This document shows, in pieces, positions 38,136 to 51,190 of a stretch of 64,000 bases of DNA (within the stretch, counting starts at the first letter, position 1; every line of letters begins with the position of its first letter). Location: positions 992,940 to 1,056,939 of the forward strand of contig KV419400.1 in assembly GCA_001630475.1 (NCBI GenBank), read 5' to 3'. The translations under genes and the position numbers were made by a program. The DNA comes from Sistotremastrum niveocremeum HHB9708 (lineage: Eukaryota; Basidiomycota; Agaricomycetes; Sistotremastrales; Sistotremastraceae). The notes under the pieces were generated by a model. The model was not told the origin of the DNA. It did no database searches and saw nothing but the letters and a program-made list of their open reading frames with translations.

Positions 38136-39645
38136 TCATAACCCGTTAAAAATATCCATAGGTACCCACTCCTCTTGGGTAGCGGCGAAATCGAAGAGCT
38201 TGTTAAAACAGGGCTGTCCCGGGGAGGAGAAGTGGGCATAGGGGTTTGCGGCAGAGATCTTGGTTCCGCAGCGATAGCAGAAATGCTGCTTGCACTTTGA
38301 ACAGGTCATCTAAGAAAATGTCAGCAGAATGAATGTGAAAGAGAGTTAGTTGGCTTACGTGATTGCATCCCATCGACTTCTCAACGTTGACTGAACAACC
38401 AGGACATGGAGTAGTGCTCTCGCTCAACCATTCCTTGAGGGCCTTCTCTTCTAGGTATTTAGCGACTAAACGCTTCATGTTGGCTTTCCCATAGCGTGTC
38501 TCGATCTGGGCCTTCTTCGGAGCATCGTCCGGCAAGGTCATGTACTCAAGAATGAACTCTGCTGTGGCAGATGATACGCAGGGCGTATGAGGACCGTGCC
38601 TATTTACAGGATTAATATTAGTCAGGTGAGGTGTGATGCTAACTGGATGTCACCTACCACGTCCGTCGACAGAGCGAACAAAATGAATATCCACAACTCG
38701 GACAAGTTCGTAATCGATCCCAATTCGACTCTGTGTCGTCACCAGTCTTAGGCGGACCAGGGACCGGTGATTGGCAGAAATCGAGAGGGCATAGAACGAT
38801 TGTTGGATCTAGATCGACGGCTCGCTTTGCGCGTAGCCACTTCCATCGTTTGAGCAAGTCGTCGGTGATTATGCGCCTGACGTCCTCCTCCCCCGCCTCG
38901 TTGCCAGCCTTTATGCACTCGGGAAAGGGACACTGCACTCTCCCAATGTCGCCTTCTGTGATACAGAAGCCCCAGAAGTCTGACAAGCAAGATCTGCAAG
39001 CTACATGTGCACATTCAAGGGTGATGCATTTAGACCCTTTGAGAGAGGAGAGGCAGATGGGGCAAGGAAAGGATTGCGATACGAAAGCTTCGTTGAGAGC
39101 CTCTGCCTGGTGATTTCGCAGAAGACCTGCCAGGGTGAGAGGTGAACGATGGGAGATGTGCCGAGATGGGAGGAGTGTGTCCAAGAACTCTCCACTATAA
39201 ATATAATCAACCCAGTTGCAGAGAACAGAATCGCCTTCCGTCCACATTTGAGATAGATGGTATTTGAGCTCTTGAGATGACTTTCTCGCCACCCAGGAAT
39301 ATCGAGAGCTCAGCGATCTTATGATAGGTGGCGAGTGCTCTGGATATGCTGGAGTAAGCAAGATCTCCAGGATGAGGGGCGGAAGGTGAGACAGATCCAA
39401 GGTTATAGGGGAACTGGAGGCCTTTGGAACGTTGGCATAGAGCTCCTGCTGGATTGTAAAGGTCTGCTGTGTACAGTTGACGGGGATCTCAAGTCGTATG
39501 AGAGCATTGGGTCTCTCGCTGACGGTCTGCAGAAATTCTGGATATATAGCCTTGACATAAAATATAGAATATCAAATTCAGCGAGAAGTAGACATACCTC
39601 TACAACCTCTAATTCGTCAATATGAGCTTGCGATAGTTTGTCCAT
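38136..39645 (-). CDS. RWD-RBR E3 ubiquitin ligase (RNF14-like)
   Basis: RING-between-RING ligase of about 460 residues. The N-terminus is an RWD domain (MDKLSQAHIDELEVVE..., NALIRLEIPV, then SHLPPLILEILLTPAYPEHS). RING1 is PCPICLSSLKGSKCITLECA with HVACRSCLSDFW. The IBR spans CPFPECIKAG to TCPSCGYSFCSLCRRTW. RING2 is PCPGCSVNVEKSMGCNHVTC followed by KCKQHFCYRCG; the Cys of GCNH is the expected thioester-forming catalytic residue. The closing HFSSPGQPCFNKLFDF matches the RNF14 class. Introns lie at about 39597-39550, 38660-38600 and 38360-38310. RNF14 kin act on stalled ribosomes and other targets; the substrate here is unknown. Confidence 0.88.
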
Positions 39646-39752
39646 TACTAGTAGATCAGTCAGGTCCTCGTCAGGGTCACGTTGGAGGCGGCTCCGTACC
39701 GGCGTCTATTTTTTTCTGTTCCGCCTTCCCTTTACGGCTGAGGCAGGCGGCA
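39646..39752. promoter_or_regulatory. Inferred bidirectional promoter RBR ligase/URB2
   Basis: 107 bp between opposed start codons. No clear TATA box; shared regulation is inferred from spacing only. Confidence 0.35.
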
Positions 39753-42700
39753 ATGCCTCTTTCATCCTCAGAGGCCTTCATCAAATACTTGAAGGCTCCT
39801 TCAGACCCACCTTCTGGTCACGAATCTCCTAAAATATCTGTGGCTCGTGCGGCATGGGATTCGCGCGATTTTTATGTCCCAAGCAAGGGTGAAGTCATAA
39901 CGGACTGGATTCTGACGAGCTTTTTGAAGACTAGAGATGCGAAGTAGGCGAGCTTCATCGATTCATTCAACATCTTATAAAAGTGTTCAGGATATCATCC
40001 ACTATTTTCGACATTGACTACTGGGAGCTCCTGGCCATTATTCTAACCGGGAAAGATCATTCACGTCCCTTCGACCTGTGGCTGCCCTCACTGCTCAATC
40101 GAATCTCATTCGGGACGATATTGTCATCTTGCCTTACGTCTCTCTCAAGTATCCCAAGTGACTCTCAGAGCGCACTTTCCGCCTCGGCGTTGGCGTCAGT
40201 GAGAGTGCTATGGCCACTTGCTGTTCAAAAGAGTGGACTTGATATTGTGGCATCCGTCTTTCGTGCTTCGCTCAGTTTCTCATGTCTTGCACACAAATCT
40301 TCCGTAACCCCAAGTCCCAGCACCATAAATCTACTGTCAACTATTTGTACGGTCTCGAGACCAACCTTGACCAATCTATCGACTGCCAAGAAGGTATATC
40401 CACGGCTTTTCTTGACGCGGTCTTAACTTATACTCTTGTTTAGATGAGGTCTATTTTTCTTGACGATCACTTGTCAGATTGGGTGATAGCCATATTCACG
40501 AACGAAACGACCCTTGAACCTTCGTCTTTAGCACACGTCTATTACTCGATAGTTGCTGACATCATGTTCGGCATCGAGGCTTTACGCATTGATGCGCAAG
40601 GAATATCAGAAGGAAAACCTGCTGTTCTTCCCCAACGTCTTGCAGAACTCGCAGAACAAACGCGTCAACCTGTCCTCAATTCTCTACCACATATTCTAGA
40701 GTCCTTCTTAGTTGGCCTTGAACGCCAAGGCGCGGGGCATTCTGTCCAGCCGTCTATCCCTTCAAATTCAAAGAGCGTTGGTCTTGCCTTCTTTGAAAAG
40801 ACGTTCGAGATTGCCTCGAGCCAGTCTACGGTGTCTTCGTGGAAAGCAACTCTCCACCTCCTGGAAGTCGCAGAAGCCCATGCATTGATATCTTCCAGAT
40901 CATCGCACTGGAATGGCTTTGCCAAAATCATTTCTGCTATTGAGTCTACTTTGACGGGATTGTACGGTATGAGTGAACTCATTGGTGAAAGGCAAATTAT
41001 CTCATCATACTTCACAGAAAAGCCAGACGAAGACATTACTATCACGTTGGACATCCTGGTCGCAATCTCGAAAATTGATATTTACGTTGTTTTGGATCAC
41101 GTCCCGAATCTTGTTTCTAAACTTCTGACGGTAAAAAATTCATGATGAAAATGCACGCCAGAGTCTCACCCATCACAAGATCCCTACAGAGTACCGGAAC
41201 TCTATGGATAGCTTCTTTGAAATACTTTTCGGGCATTACTGCAAAATCCGATCTCCAGATAAACTCGTTGGCCACATAATGGAAGGGATCGAGAAAGCCA
41301 CCTTCATTGCAGCGTTCGATTCGGCAAGAAATTACCGGCTGGCTGCTTCGGGCCCACTTTTCACTGAAAGATTCCGAACTGCCCTGGCTTCTTCCCTCCG
41401 AACCTTCCTGCCCACGACTCTGCTCGTTAATTTCGTCAGAACAAATTGTGCGGCTTTACTTGGATTTGCGCAAGTTATGGTCAGCAGGAGTTCACAGTCT
41501 TCACAAAAGCATTCGTCTTCGGCCTCTGAACGCAATCTGGACGAGCTCTGCATCCAATTTGCTATTTCCGCATCGTTATCATCTGACGCCTTCTCCTCGA
41601 TACCTCTTCACAGCGCGGGAATAGAGATAGCTGATGAGCTTGTTTCACTCATCACCACGACCTACCACTCATTATACAAATGTCACGAGGCACTCGGGTC
41701 GGAGCGTTGGTTCGGTCAGTTATTGATCTCCAGTATTCTACGTCTCCGCTACACGATGATCACCGCGCCGCCACCATCGACTTTGGCTCAGGCGTCATTT
41801 GAGTTACCACCTTCTATGGAAAATTGGCTTCAAAAACAGGCATTGTCGGCAGAGCTTTCCTTCGAAGTCGTACGTTTATGAAGAATACGAGTTCTGGATA
41901 TCAATATTAATGGGTTTTTAGAATCGGGCTCTGCTTGCAGCATCTCGAACTATGCCAGCAAAGTTAGATTTCGTCTTTCAATACTTGCAGGAGCACCTTG
42001 CACCAGATGGCGAATGGAGTGGAAGGATTGCTGATATGACGGACTTCGAAGGACATCGGAAAAGCAGCGTCGCACTTTGGTCGGTGTTGGTCGACCGCTG
42101 GATATATAGCATCGAGTAAGCCTATGTTTTTGCTGGGTTTCCGAGTTCTGATTCTTTAGAAAGCGAATCCACGTCCAATGAACAGCTTGAAAGGTTGGCT
42201 GGGCTGATACTTCTGACTTGTCGACAAAGCGAAGATCGAATGAAGAAAGGTGTCATCACCCCAGCTGCCGCTACATTCCGTCTACTTCGATCAGCATCGT
42301 TCTGGGAACTGCGGAATCTGCGTAGTGAGTTTTGTTCTTTGATGTTCCCATGATAACTATAAATGCCTATCATTCTAGTACCACTCACTCAGATGGTCCT
42401 GGACTCGACTTCGGTTCTGGCCCCTTACCAAACTGGTGGCCTGATCGAGAACTCCAAAACAGCCCCCAAAACCTCTACACTCTCAGCCAAGATAGATGAA
42501 ATTCTATCTACCTTTAGGTTTCTAAGTTTGGTCCCTACTGATTATTTGAAGAGAGAGCAGCGAGCTGAACTCGTCAAGAGGGCATATAACGCGGATGTCC
42601 TGATCGCCTCTCGAAAGCTGCAAAAGTCGAAAGATCAACATCTCTCATATTCTCCATCGCTGTTTCGCATTTCAACGCGGAGTTTTATCTCGAGAATTGT

Positions 42701-44686
42701 CGCAGAATCATCATCTCCCGAGCTCTTGGTGCGTACTCGGTGTACTCTCTGTAACGATTGTGTCGAACGTTTTCCCAGAATCTCGAGTCGAATGTACTGG
42801 TGCATTTGATGACCAACGATGCAGGGGATTCCCTTCCGAGTTTATTCCTGAAAGCAACGCAGAACCTTCTCCAGATCAGCCACGCGTGTGTGAATCGTCA
42901 AACTTAAGCTACATTTGTGTCTGAAGTAGTCCTACAGCGCAATTGGGAAATTGTCAACAGAACGTCGCAACGAAAATTATATCCGTCTTGCCCAGGCGTA
43001 CGCTCAAGTGCTGCAAGATAAGGAGATTTCAATTTTATTCGCATGCGGACTCTCAGATTTCCTGGATCTTGTGTCGAAGCCGGGTGTTTTGTCCCAGTAC
43101 GGTTTCTCCTGGATCTACTCTCTGTCTATCTGATCTATGATAGGGCCGAATTCAGAGAGGAAATAAGCGCTCTCGCTGATCTACTAACAAAAACTCTGTC
43201 GCCCATACTATCAGAACATGAAGTCGGGGTCTTATTTGCTCCCGAGCAATTGACCGTTCTTGAACATTATATTTTATTGTGGCGCAAAATCCTGGTCTTG
43301 CAGCGTGCGCTAGGACTCATTGGTCAGTCTGGAACCTTAAGACCGTCTTAAATTATCTAACTAAATTCTCAGACCGCGATGCGATTGTCCTGGGCACACA
43401 TCTGCTTGGAAGTCTGGCTGAGAAGACTGATATATTCTACCCTAAAAACATTGCAGAGCCCCTTTTATCCCTACTCCTCGAGGAAGCCGAAGCACTCGAC
43501 CCTCAATCTCGTCTCGTTCATCTGTCGCGTTTCGTTGCCACCTTTGTTTTCTTCGCCGAAAAGAGTGCATTGAGGACGTCGTCTGAGCAAGCCGTCCAAA
43601 GGCCTGATGACCTGACATTCGAGACTACTGCCAGTCCATCTTTGCATTTCATGTTCAAAAGACTTTCGACGGATGATCACGCAGCCTTGTTGGATATCCT
43701 CGATAATGTCTTCAAGGCTCAGCTTTTTTCTGAATCCGCATTGCCCTATTTGTTTGAACTCTCCAGCCGACTGTTAATCTCTGCGCCTGAAGGTAATTCC
43801 ATTGCGATATGTCATCACGCTCATTGAATAACAATTGATTGATTGTAGGAACGTCACCTCGACGTACACAACACGCTAGGCGCGTCCTGTCCATGCTGGC
43901 CGACCATGAATTTTTGAGGCTCACCAGAGGTCCTGGATCATTTGTGACGCGATGGATTGAGCTCTGGTGTACAGAAAATGTCTGTGCCTGTCATACTCTT
44001 TTTGTCGAATTTTCTCTGACAGGTTATAGACTGCGTCCCTGAACTTGCTCGACATCGGAAATATATGGGCAGTGATATCCGCAGTCCTTCACGGATCATC
44101 TTCGCATGAACCAGAGACTTGCCATCAGATTTTTCATTCGACAACGATGATCTTGACTATCCTCGTCAGGACGCGCAGAGAACTTGTTCTTTCCACACTT
44201 CCGCACCTGACCGTAATTCTCCGAAAGCTGCTATCTGCCTTCCGACATGTTCGCAAAGGTCTGGGCAAGAAACAGAAACAGAGGATCATAGAAACACTTC
44301 CTCGCTGGATCAATCCGGATTCTCCCCTTGGCTCGAAGGAGGCTAGAGCTCTTGCCAGGCTCTTGACAACCATCGCTGCTAAACACGCTAGCCGAGCTCA
44401 GGGTGTTTCTGATGGCGCCCATAAATCGGAGTCTTTAAGCAAGCCGTTCTCCAAACATGCCCCCCAAGTTTTGATGGGATATGTACAAATGCTGAACGAC
44501 CCGCTACTTGAAATGCCTCTGGAACTGCGGAAGGAACTTGAACCAGGCGTTTTGGCCCTGTGCGGCATGATGACAGAATACGGCCGCGATGCCATAATGG
44601 CAGGGTCTTCAGATGCGGGCGAAAAGACGTTGTTGAAGACTATCTGGCAGAAATACGAAAAGCAGAGGTATTCTGGAAAGGGGTAG
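39753..44686 (+). CDS. URB2: Ribosome biogenesis protein Urb2/Npa2-like
   Basis: Large nucleolar helical-repeat protein acting in early 60S assembly. It spans 4.9 kb with many short introns, giving roughly 1,300-1,450 residues. Recognition rests mainly on the C-terminal Urb2 domain: SKPFSKHAPQVLMGYVQMLN, DPLLEMPLELRKELEPGVLA, LCGMMTEYGRDAIMAG and a closing TIWQKYEKQRYSGKG. The rest is alpha-helical, leucine-rich and poorly conserved, as is typical. The start MPLSSSEAFIKYLKAPSDPP at 39753 lies 107 bp from the divergent ligase gene. Internal exon borders (for example around 41135-41192, 42300-42375 and 43330-43372) were judged by frame continuity and could be off in places. Confidence 0.75.
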
Positions 44687-44986
44687 CATGCTATATATAT
44701 TTGTATTAATTCATTGTTGTATATTTGATTTGATGCGAGGCTCATGTTTAGCTTCCCAGAGTCGCTGATTAGTAAGCGGGGAGACCGGGACCGACTGGCG
44801 GCGTCCCACTCCCTTTTGCTCTTGTTCGACCACTTCTCGTTCGCCCGCGGACGTTCTGCTCTTTGTCTTTTCTGAGGCATCGGATACCCATTAAACGACT
44901 CATACCCACTCACGCTCTCGTCTTGCTCATCTCCAATTTCGTCCACTTTTTCCCCTCTTCCATTCGCATTTGCATTCGATTAGATC

Positions 44987-47900
44987 ATGGATATCTACAC
45001 AATCTCCTTCAACTACCCTCGCTTGAACACTTCGTACTCTTCTTCTTTCGAGCCTAATCAGCCCCCACGCACTCTGCTCGAACCGTACACCCCCAATGCC
45101 TTTTCTGCGTCTGAGACACCTTCCCCTAGCAACCTCCAGCTAGCCAACGGGGATGTTTCACCCGAAGTTGTACAAAAAATAGTCGTGGACGCTATGCAGG
45201 CTCATCATTGTCATATTTCTTTCAGCAGGGCTGAGCATGGAAAAACTTGGAATTTCTACATAAGCGGCTTGCATGCGCATGTGGTAGCTGCTAGAGGCAT
45301 GATTCTAAGAGAATGCCCAGCACAGGTGAGTTAACATGTCTCTTGCATTGCTCTCGCTCACGAGACCTTTTCAAGGCACGTTCATCGATCAAAGTCCTTC
45401 GCAGCGACATTTTGGATAACCTTGGTTCGAATCCTACTCTGAAACCTGAGGTTCGACGTCGACTGGATGAGATCGCCGAGCAGGCGAACACCAACATCTC
45501 GGTCGTCAATCCACCGCATGTGATGTCACTCCCTCCCCCCGGCTCTCAAGGCAATTTCGACGACCGCTCCAGCCTGGAGATCGAAAAAACTTGTGAATTG
45601 GTTTTGACGGGGAATTGTGACTGCGTTGATATTGCTCGGGTCCATCTACTCGTCATGCTGGATGAATTAGTACGTGCCTAAGCGCGCGTGGATCGCTGCC
45701 TCGTTATGATGCTAAATCGTTTACGCAGAGCGGTCTACACTCGGAGTGTTGCGAGATCGATCACAAGCTTCACGGGATCATAGCGGCTCGCAAGCGTAGC
45801 GTGCTGCAGACTATCCAAGAAGAAACTGGGACCAATATCTACTATCCGTCTCCGTTGTATGGTGCTTTTGGCTCCTCCGCTGGTCCAACTCCTCTGGCAG
45901 CGCCTGCCGTCCCGGGAGTAGTACCACCCAGGCAGAACAACAACGTTTTGTGGATCACTGGCGATTTCTTTGGCGTTCAACGAGCTAGGGACATGCTATT
46001 CCAGATCTCGATCCACAAAGTCAGAGTGAGTAGCCTTTGCACTGTCGATTATTACTCATTAATCTCTTTTCTAGAGCAAATCTGTCATTTCCCGTGACGC
46101 AGCCATCCTTCCTCGTAAATTGGAGTGGATGTTAACGGATCGCATGGATGATCTCAAAACCATCATGAATGATAACGCTACATTCATCAGTTTCCCTCCC
46201 ATTGGCAGCCAAACAAGCATGATCACGGTGTACGGCGACCACCGTGTCAATATACAACGGACGATTCGGTCGATCATGCAGTTGGTACGTCATTCATGTG
46301 CCTTTTTAGCACTGGCTTGACCGTGCTTTTGTAGGCTTGTCAGTTTTATGTTGCGTCATTTTGGCTCCTGCCAATCAATCTCAACATCCTCATGCCATCC
46401 TCAAATATCAATCATGCTCAAATGCCGACCATCTTACGCCGTTTAGTATCACAGTCTGGAGCCGATATTATCTTCAAGAATGATTGTTTTGAGATGAACG
46501 GTCTGGAACCGGAAGTCCGCACTGCCGTTCAGCTGATTTTGGAACTGGATATGGTGAAGGTATGCATTAACCGCCTATGCAATCTATTCTTTCGTCATTG
46601 AGTATCACAGGGCTTCCATCACGAAATCCGATTCCAGAGCGAACTGGCGAATGAATACAAAGAGTTCATCAGCGGCAAAAAGAACGGCAAGCTGAACAAG
46701 ATCATGCAGATGACCAACGTCAAGATCAAGTTCGAATGCTTCAACGATCACAACTTCCTAATTGATGTCTCTGGATCCGACTCCGGGGCCTTACAGGGTC
46801 TGGCTTTGCTTCAAGAAGAGCTGCCTGCAGAGATTTCGTTCCACGTGCCTGAGTCTTACCACAAGCGGATCATCGGAGTAGGGGGCAAAAGTATCCAAAG
46901 GATCATGAAGAAGTATGGAGTCTATGTCAAATTTTCGAACGCGGAAGAATTTGCAGCCCTTGGCGGTTACATGGACAATGAAGATAACGTGGTGGCTCGG
47001 ACTCCCGCCAAAAACGCCATGAATCTCGAGAATCTCAAACAATCCGTTATGGAGCTTGTAAATCCCAAGGTATATATATTGAGACCACCACTCAGTTTCT
47101 GCTTGCTAACCGCCGGTCCCACAGGATAAGGACTACATCATTGAAACACTTTCCATTCCTCGCCGTTATCATCGGACCTTGTTAGGCGAGAAAGGCCCCT
47201 TCATCCATGACATTGAGGCTAAGACCAATTCTCGTGTCCGTTTCCCCGACAAAGAAAACGCATCAGATGTCGTCTCCATCTTCGGACCTGAAAGCCAGGT
47301 GCATATCGCTGCCACTATGCTGCTCGATCACGTCCCTCTGGAGGCCGAACTGGCCGTCCCTCCGAACCCCGAGTTATCTCATTTCTGCGGATCTCCCGAA
47401 TTCAACGCATTCACTGAAAAAATGAAACGAGAATTCCAAGTCGTAATCACCCCGACCATCAAACCCCAACCCTCTCCTCCGTCCACTGCTTCTCCGCATT
47501 CATTGAAAAGTATCATCATACCTGAGACTTCTTTCAAGTTCCGGTGTCAGCGCAGTAATAGTGATTGCCTTTCTACCGTGAAAGAAGCACTGGAACAATT
47601 CCTCATAGAACATAATATCCGCGTTTATCCGCCTCCCAACTCTCATAAACGCGCAGACTCATTCGCCGATGCTTTCCCTCATTTCAACAGTAAATTATTG
47701 TCAAACGTCAATGCAACTGGTAAGTTGATTCTGGATCACATCTCAAAATGGGTAATTAATGTGCTGCGTGCAGACACCACGGAAGTCCAACGTCCATTGG
47801 AAGGGGCAGCAGAACGCAGAATTAGGCTGGCCAGTTCTTCCCCCGATGTCAAGGCTCTTTTCAATCGTTCGCCATCTTATATCTATAAACTGCCGGAACA

Positions 47901-48423
47901 AGAGTACGACGAACCAGAAGAGACTCCGACAGCATTCTCGCCGAATTTGTTGGATGACTACTGGCCCCCAGCTCCCCCGATGGTAAGAAACTTAACCCAT
48001 TTGCCATCGCAATTGCTGATTATCTTTCAGCCTCCTGTTGCTCAAGTGACTCGTACAAGGCAAACTGAGGATGTCCTCAAAAGAGGCTCAGATTCTCTTC
48101 TGGAAGCTAAAATTAAGGAGCAGATCACTAAGCCTCGTTCGCTGACTGCTCGCGCTCAATCCCTCGATCTAACCTATTCGCTCTCTCGCATCACCGAGCA
48201 AACCTCGCGACTTTCTCCTCCCGAATCTCCTACTAATTCCACCTACGGGACTGGCGGAGAGGGCAGCCCCACGTTGCTCTCGACGCCGTCTTTCCCAAGC
48301 GTCTATGGTCCTCCTGGGACAGGCATCATGTCTACGCGCCCTTTTCCCTCCCAGCGAGCCGGTCGATTTGACCCGGAAGCTATAGAAGAAGTGGCTGGCG
48401 CCGTTTCAAACATGCGCCTCTAA
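44987..48423 (+). CDS. Multi-KH-domain RNA-binding protein
   Basis: About 1,030 residues. At least two clear KH modules lie in the second half: SYHKRIIGVGGKSIQRIMKK (GVGG loop) with YGVYVKFSNAEEF, and RYHRTLLGEKGPFIHDIEAK (GEKG loop) with NSRVRFPDKEN. Four or more degenerate KH-like folds precede them (for example KRSVLQTIQEETGTNIYYPS and LRRLVSQSGADIIFKND). The C-terminal 250 residues are disordered, rich in Ser/Pro, with a conserved-looking end (RFDPEAIEEVAGAVSNMRL). The layout recalls Bicaudal-C/vigilin proteins and the Ustilago Khd4 regulator of mRNA turnover; orthology to Khd4 is a guess. Introns of 46-65 nt with canonical ends. RNA targets unknown. Confidence 0.82.
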
Positions 48424-48948
48424 ATATTCTCCCCGGGTACAGGGGACTTATAACTAGGGTAAAAAGACGACTGCAAATCGCCCTAAAAGCGTCGGAGTTC
48501 CTCCATTACCTTATTGTCATAAGTCCTGGGTGCCCGGAGTGATTGGTGTTGAACACTGACGGAACACTTTCTTGATTCTTAACATTTCTTTGTTGAAAAG
48601 AGGCATGGCCGCCTCCGCTAGGGTTTTTTTCGATTTTTTGTCCGATCCGAACACTCTTCTCTCCCTCTCTCTGTTTCATTTGCAAGGCCTCGTGCATTTC
48701 AGCGGCATCGTTTCGATCCAATTCTCACCTCACTGTTCCAACCAAGTAATTACATCCGCATTGTTATTCAAGCTACATAGTCATTACTATGTGGCTCTTC
48801 ATTTGTGCATACACCTGTGTATCAGTCTACTCAGTCGTACACCCAACGGGAAATTGTCAGAAATTGTATTTATGTGTGCAATCTATCCAATTACTTTTAT
48901 ATCATTTCCTTAGATCCTTAGATATTATAAACAGTCAACGTAAATGCT
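48424..48948. other. Convergent 3' intergenic region
   Basis: About 525 bp between the ends of the KH gene and the threonine aldolase gene, T-rich and AT-rich towards 48890-48935. No gene seen. Confidence 0.4.
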
Positions 48949-50533
48949 CTAATGGATAGCCTTGGGCCGAACGTAGACGTCCCGGATGACACCGTTGCCA
49001 TTGACGTGAGTTTTTTCCGGCGGGACCCATCCTTCTGCCTTTTTCTCTTCTTTGAGTTGAGAGATGAGGGCAAGGAAATCGGCCACGGCCTGGTCAGAAG
49101 TCTGTATGTGACAAACCAATCTGCTACCGCCGAGGGTGATCGGATCAGGCAGCTTGGCAGCTCTCTCCAGTATCTCCGCATATTCCAACCCAAGGGGAGC
49201 AGGATCATAGAAGACCTGCTCTATGTTTAGGCAAATGCGAAGAAATCAAGGCATAAACGTACCATGCACGTCTCAGCGGGAGATAAGATCTCCGCACCAA
49301 GTTCGATCAGACCTTTTTCGATCCGTCGCGTGAGTTCGTGGACGTGGAACAATTTCTCAAAGTTGTTTGATACGGCGTATGCTGCCGAGGCTGAGAGGAA
49401 ACCAGTTTGTCTCATACCCCCTCCGAAGAGTTTTCGGAGCCAGCGAGCCTTGTTGATGAAGGCTGCGGGACCCATGAGACATGTGCCTATGGGTGCACCT
49501 GTTGATCGAACAATGAGGTTGCCAATCGATCAAGACCACGGAAGAAGCGCACCGAGTCCCTTGCTGAAGCAGATGCTGACACTATCAAATGGACTGACGA
49601 GTTCCTCGAGCGGAATGGCGAGCTCGGCGGCAACGTGCCATATTCTTGCGCCATCAAGATGAAGCTTGAGGTCGTTTTCTTTAGCAAACTTTGCGATCCT
49701 CAGGATTTCGTCCTGAGGGAATATAGTTCCATTGAGTGTGTTCTCAAGGACGATGAGTTTTGTGAGTGCAAAATGAATGTCAGAAGTGAGATCGGCATTG
49801 TGAATGATTTCTTCGAGAGTGATGTGATGGCCTTCGAAGGAGATATAAGTGAACGTGGGAGTAAAGAGATAAGATGAAGGATTTACCATTGGCAGGGTGA
49901 ATAGGGATAACAGCTGCCTGAGAATGGAAGGCGGCTCCGCCGGCTTCGTACCTGATCAAGTAAGGTTTGAATGAACACGTGGGAGATTTAGCATTTTAAG
50001 CATACTTGTGGATATGAGTGCGGGCGTCACAGACGACTAAGTATAGGATTTAGCCACTGTCAGCTCAGCTCATTTTTGGGGGAAGAACGGACTGGAATGG
50101 GGTGGCTGTGTGAGATGAGTGCGGATGGCTATTTGGTTGGACATGGTGCCCGAGGGAAGAAATAGGGCAGCCTCTTTGCCAGTGAGACGTGCCATGTGCT
50201 TCTCTAGGGCGTCTGTCGCTGCTTCATGGTAGACGGCATCGCCGAGCGACGAGAGGGCAGCATAGGACATCATCTCGGGAGTGGGCACTGCGTCGGGTGA
50301 GCTCTAAAATATTTAGAACAGCAGTGACAATCGGTACCTGTGATGGTGTCCGCTGCATGAAGACTAGATTAGCTTGTGCGATGCAAGATGCAGATAAGAT
50401 CAGGACTGGACTGACTGAGGAAAGACCTGCTGACGGTGTGCATGTGGGCCTCATTGTCCTTGGCCTGGTCGGCGGTGAGGACATCGATCTTTGTCTGCTT
50501 CACCAAGTCGTCTCTGAGGCGTTGAGGCGACAT
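48949..50533 (-). CDS. GLY1: Low-specificity L-threonine aldolase
   Basis: PLP enzyme that splits threonine to glycine and acetaldehyde. Exon 1 (50533-50416) gives MSPQRLRDDLVKQTKIDVLT...HTVSRSFL; a 15-nt exon (50338-50352) supplies TDTIT; exon 3 starts at 50287 with VPTPEMMSYAALSSLGDAVY. Later blocks: LTGKEAALFLPSGTMSNQIA, CDARTHIHKYEAGGAAF, KLIVLENTLNGTIFPQDEI, LHLDGARIWHVA, and SICFSKGLGA with the PLP-binding Lys. The C-terminus is GVIRDVYVRPKAIH. The usual DFRSDT motif near the start reads SFLTDT here, so the arginine is lost while the Asp-Thr pair is kept. It is divergent from the ZNF706-like gene. Confidence 0.88.
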
Positions 50534-50656
50534 AATGGGGCAAAATTTAAAGGAGTGCGAGAAAGCATGGTGCGAGCATATAAGGGGTGGGCCATGCTCC
50601 GGAGCGGCCGGATATCTACTTTTTCCTTTCAACGCACTTGCTCGGAATTGACAAGG

Positions 50657-51076
50657 ATGGGGAACGTACGTCTGGCTCGCTCCCACACAACTCCAGCTCA
50701 CCAGTCCCCAGGGTGCGAAGGCTCAGCAGAAGAGAGACCGTAATGCAAAGGGCTCCGGGCCAACCGCAAAGTCGCAGACAAAGATCAACGAGGCCGCGAA
50801 AAAGTCGGTCCCCTCGCAACATCTCCTCACTGCGCTCACACGTCCATAGCATCATCTGTGCCACCTGCAGACAGACATTCGTAAGTGATATGCACTCTCC
50901 TCGACGTCGTCGCTGACCGTGCCACGTTCCAGTTGTTGACCACCCGGGAGCCTGCGTATGTGTACCCCTATCCGCTTTCGATCACGTCTAATCTGCATTG
51001 CAGGCTCCAGGAGCACGCCGCCAACAAGCACAACAAGACCTTGGCCGACTGCTTCCCCAGCTTCGCCAAAGCCTAG
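50657..51076 (+). CDS. ZNF706/At2g23090-like small zinc-binding protein
   Basis: About 75 residues in four exons, so easily overlooked. The first coding exon is just 9 nt (MGN), then GAKAQQKRDRNAKGSGPTAK with SQTKINEAAK (4F5/SERF-like basic N-terminus), NIICATCRQTF, LLTTREPA, and LQEHAANKHNKTLADCFPSF ending AKA. The zinc site is CX2C...HX4H (ICATC with EHAANKH). Introns start at 50666, in the KKS region at about 50800, at 50881 and at 50960; all are GT...AG and frame-keeping. The family is conserved from fungi to plants and man; ZNF706 acts in proteostasis and stem-cell exit in animals, with the fungal role unknown. Divergent from threonine aldolase, 123 bp apart. Confidence 0.85.
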
Positions 51077-51190
51077 GATACCGCCCTCTTTCTCACCCAG
51101 TTTCTGTACTTTCATTCGCTCTCTTGCTCTCTGAATCGTCATACATGTCGTGTTGGTCTATGAAGTGCGTGGTGTGATCTCAAGAAAATA

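Noticed and set aside
45424-45434. GGTTCGAATCC, a match to the tRNA T-loop/B-box consensus
   Set aside because: It lies inside a well-supported coding exon of the KH protein (DNLGSNPTLKPEV) and no acceptor stem, anticodon arm or A-box is found around it.
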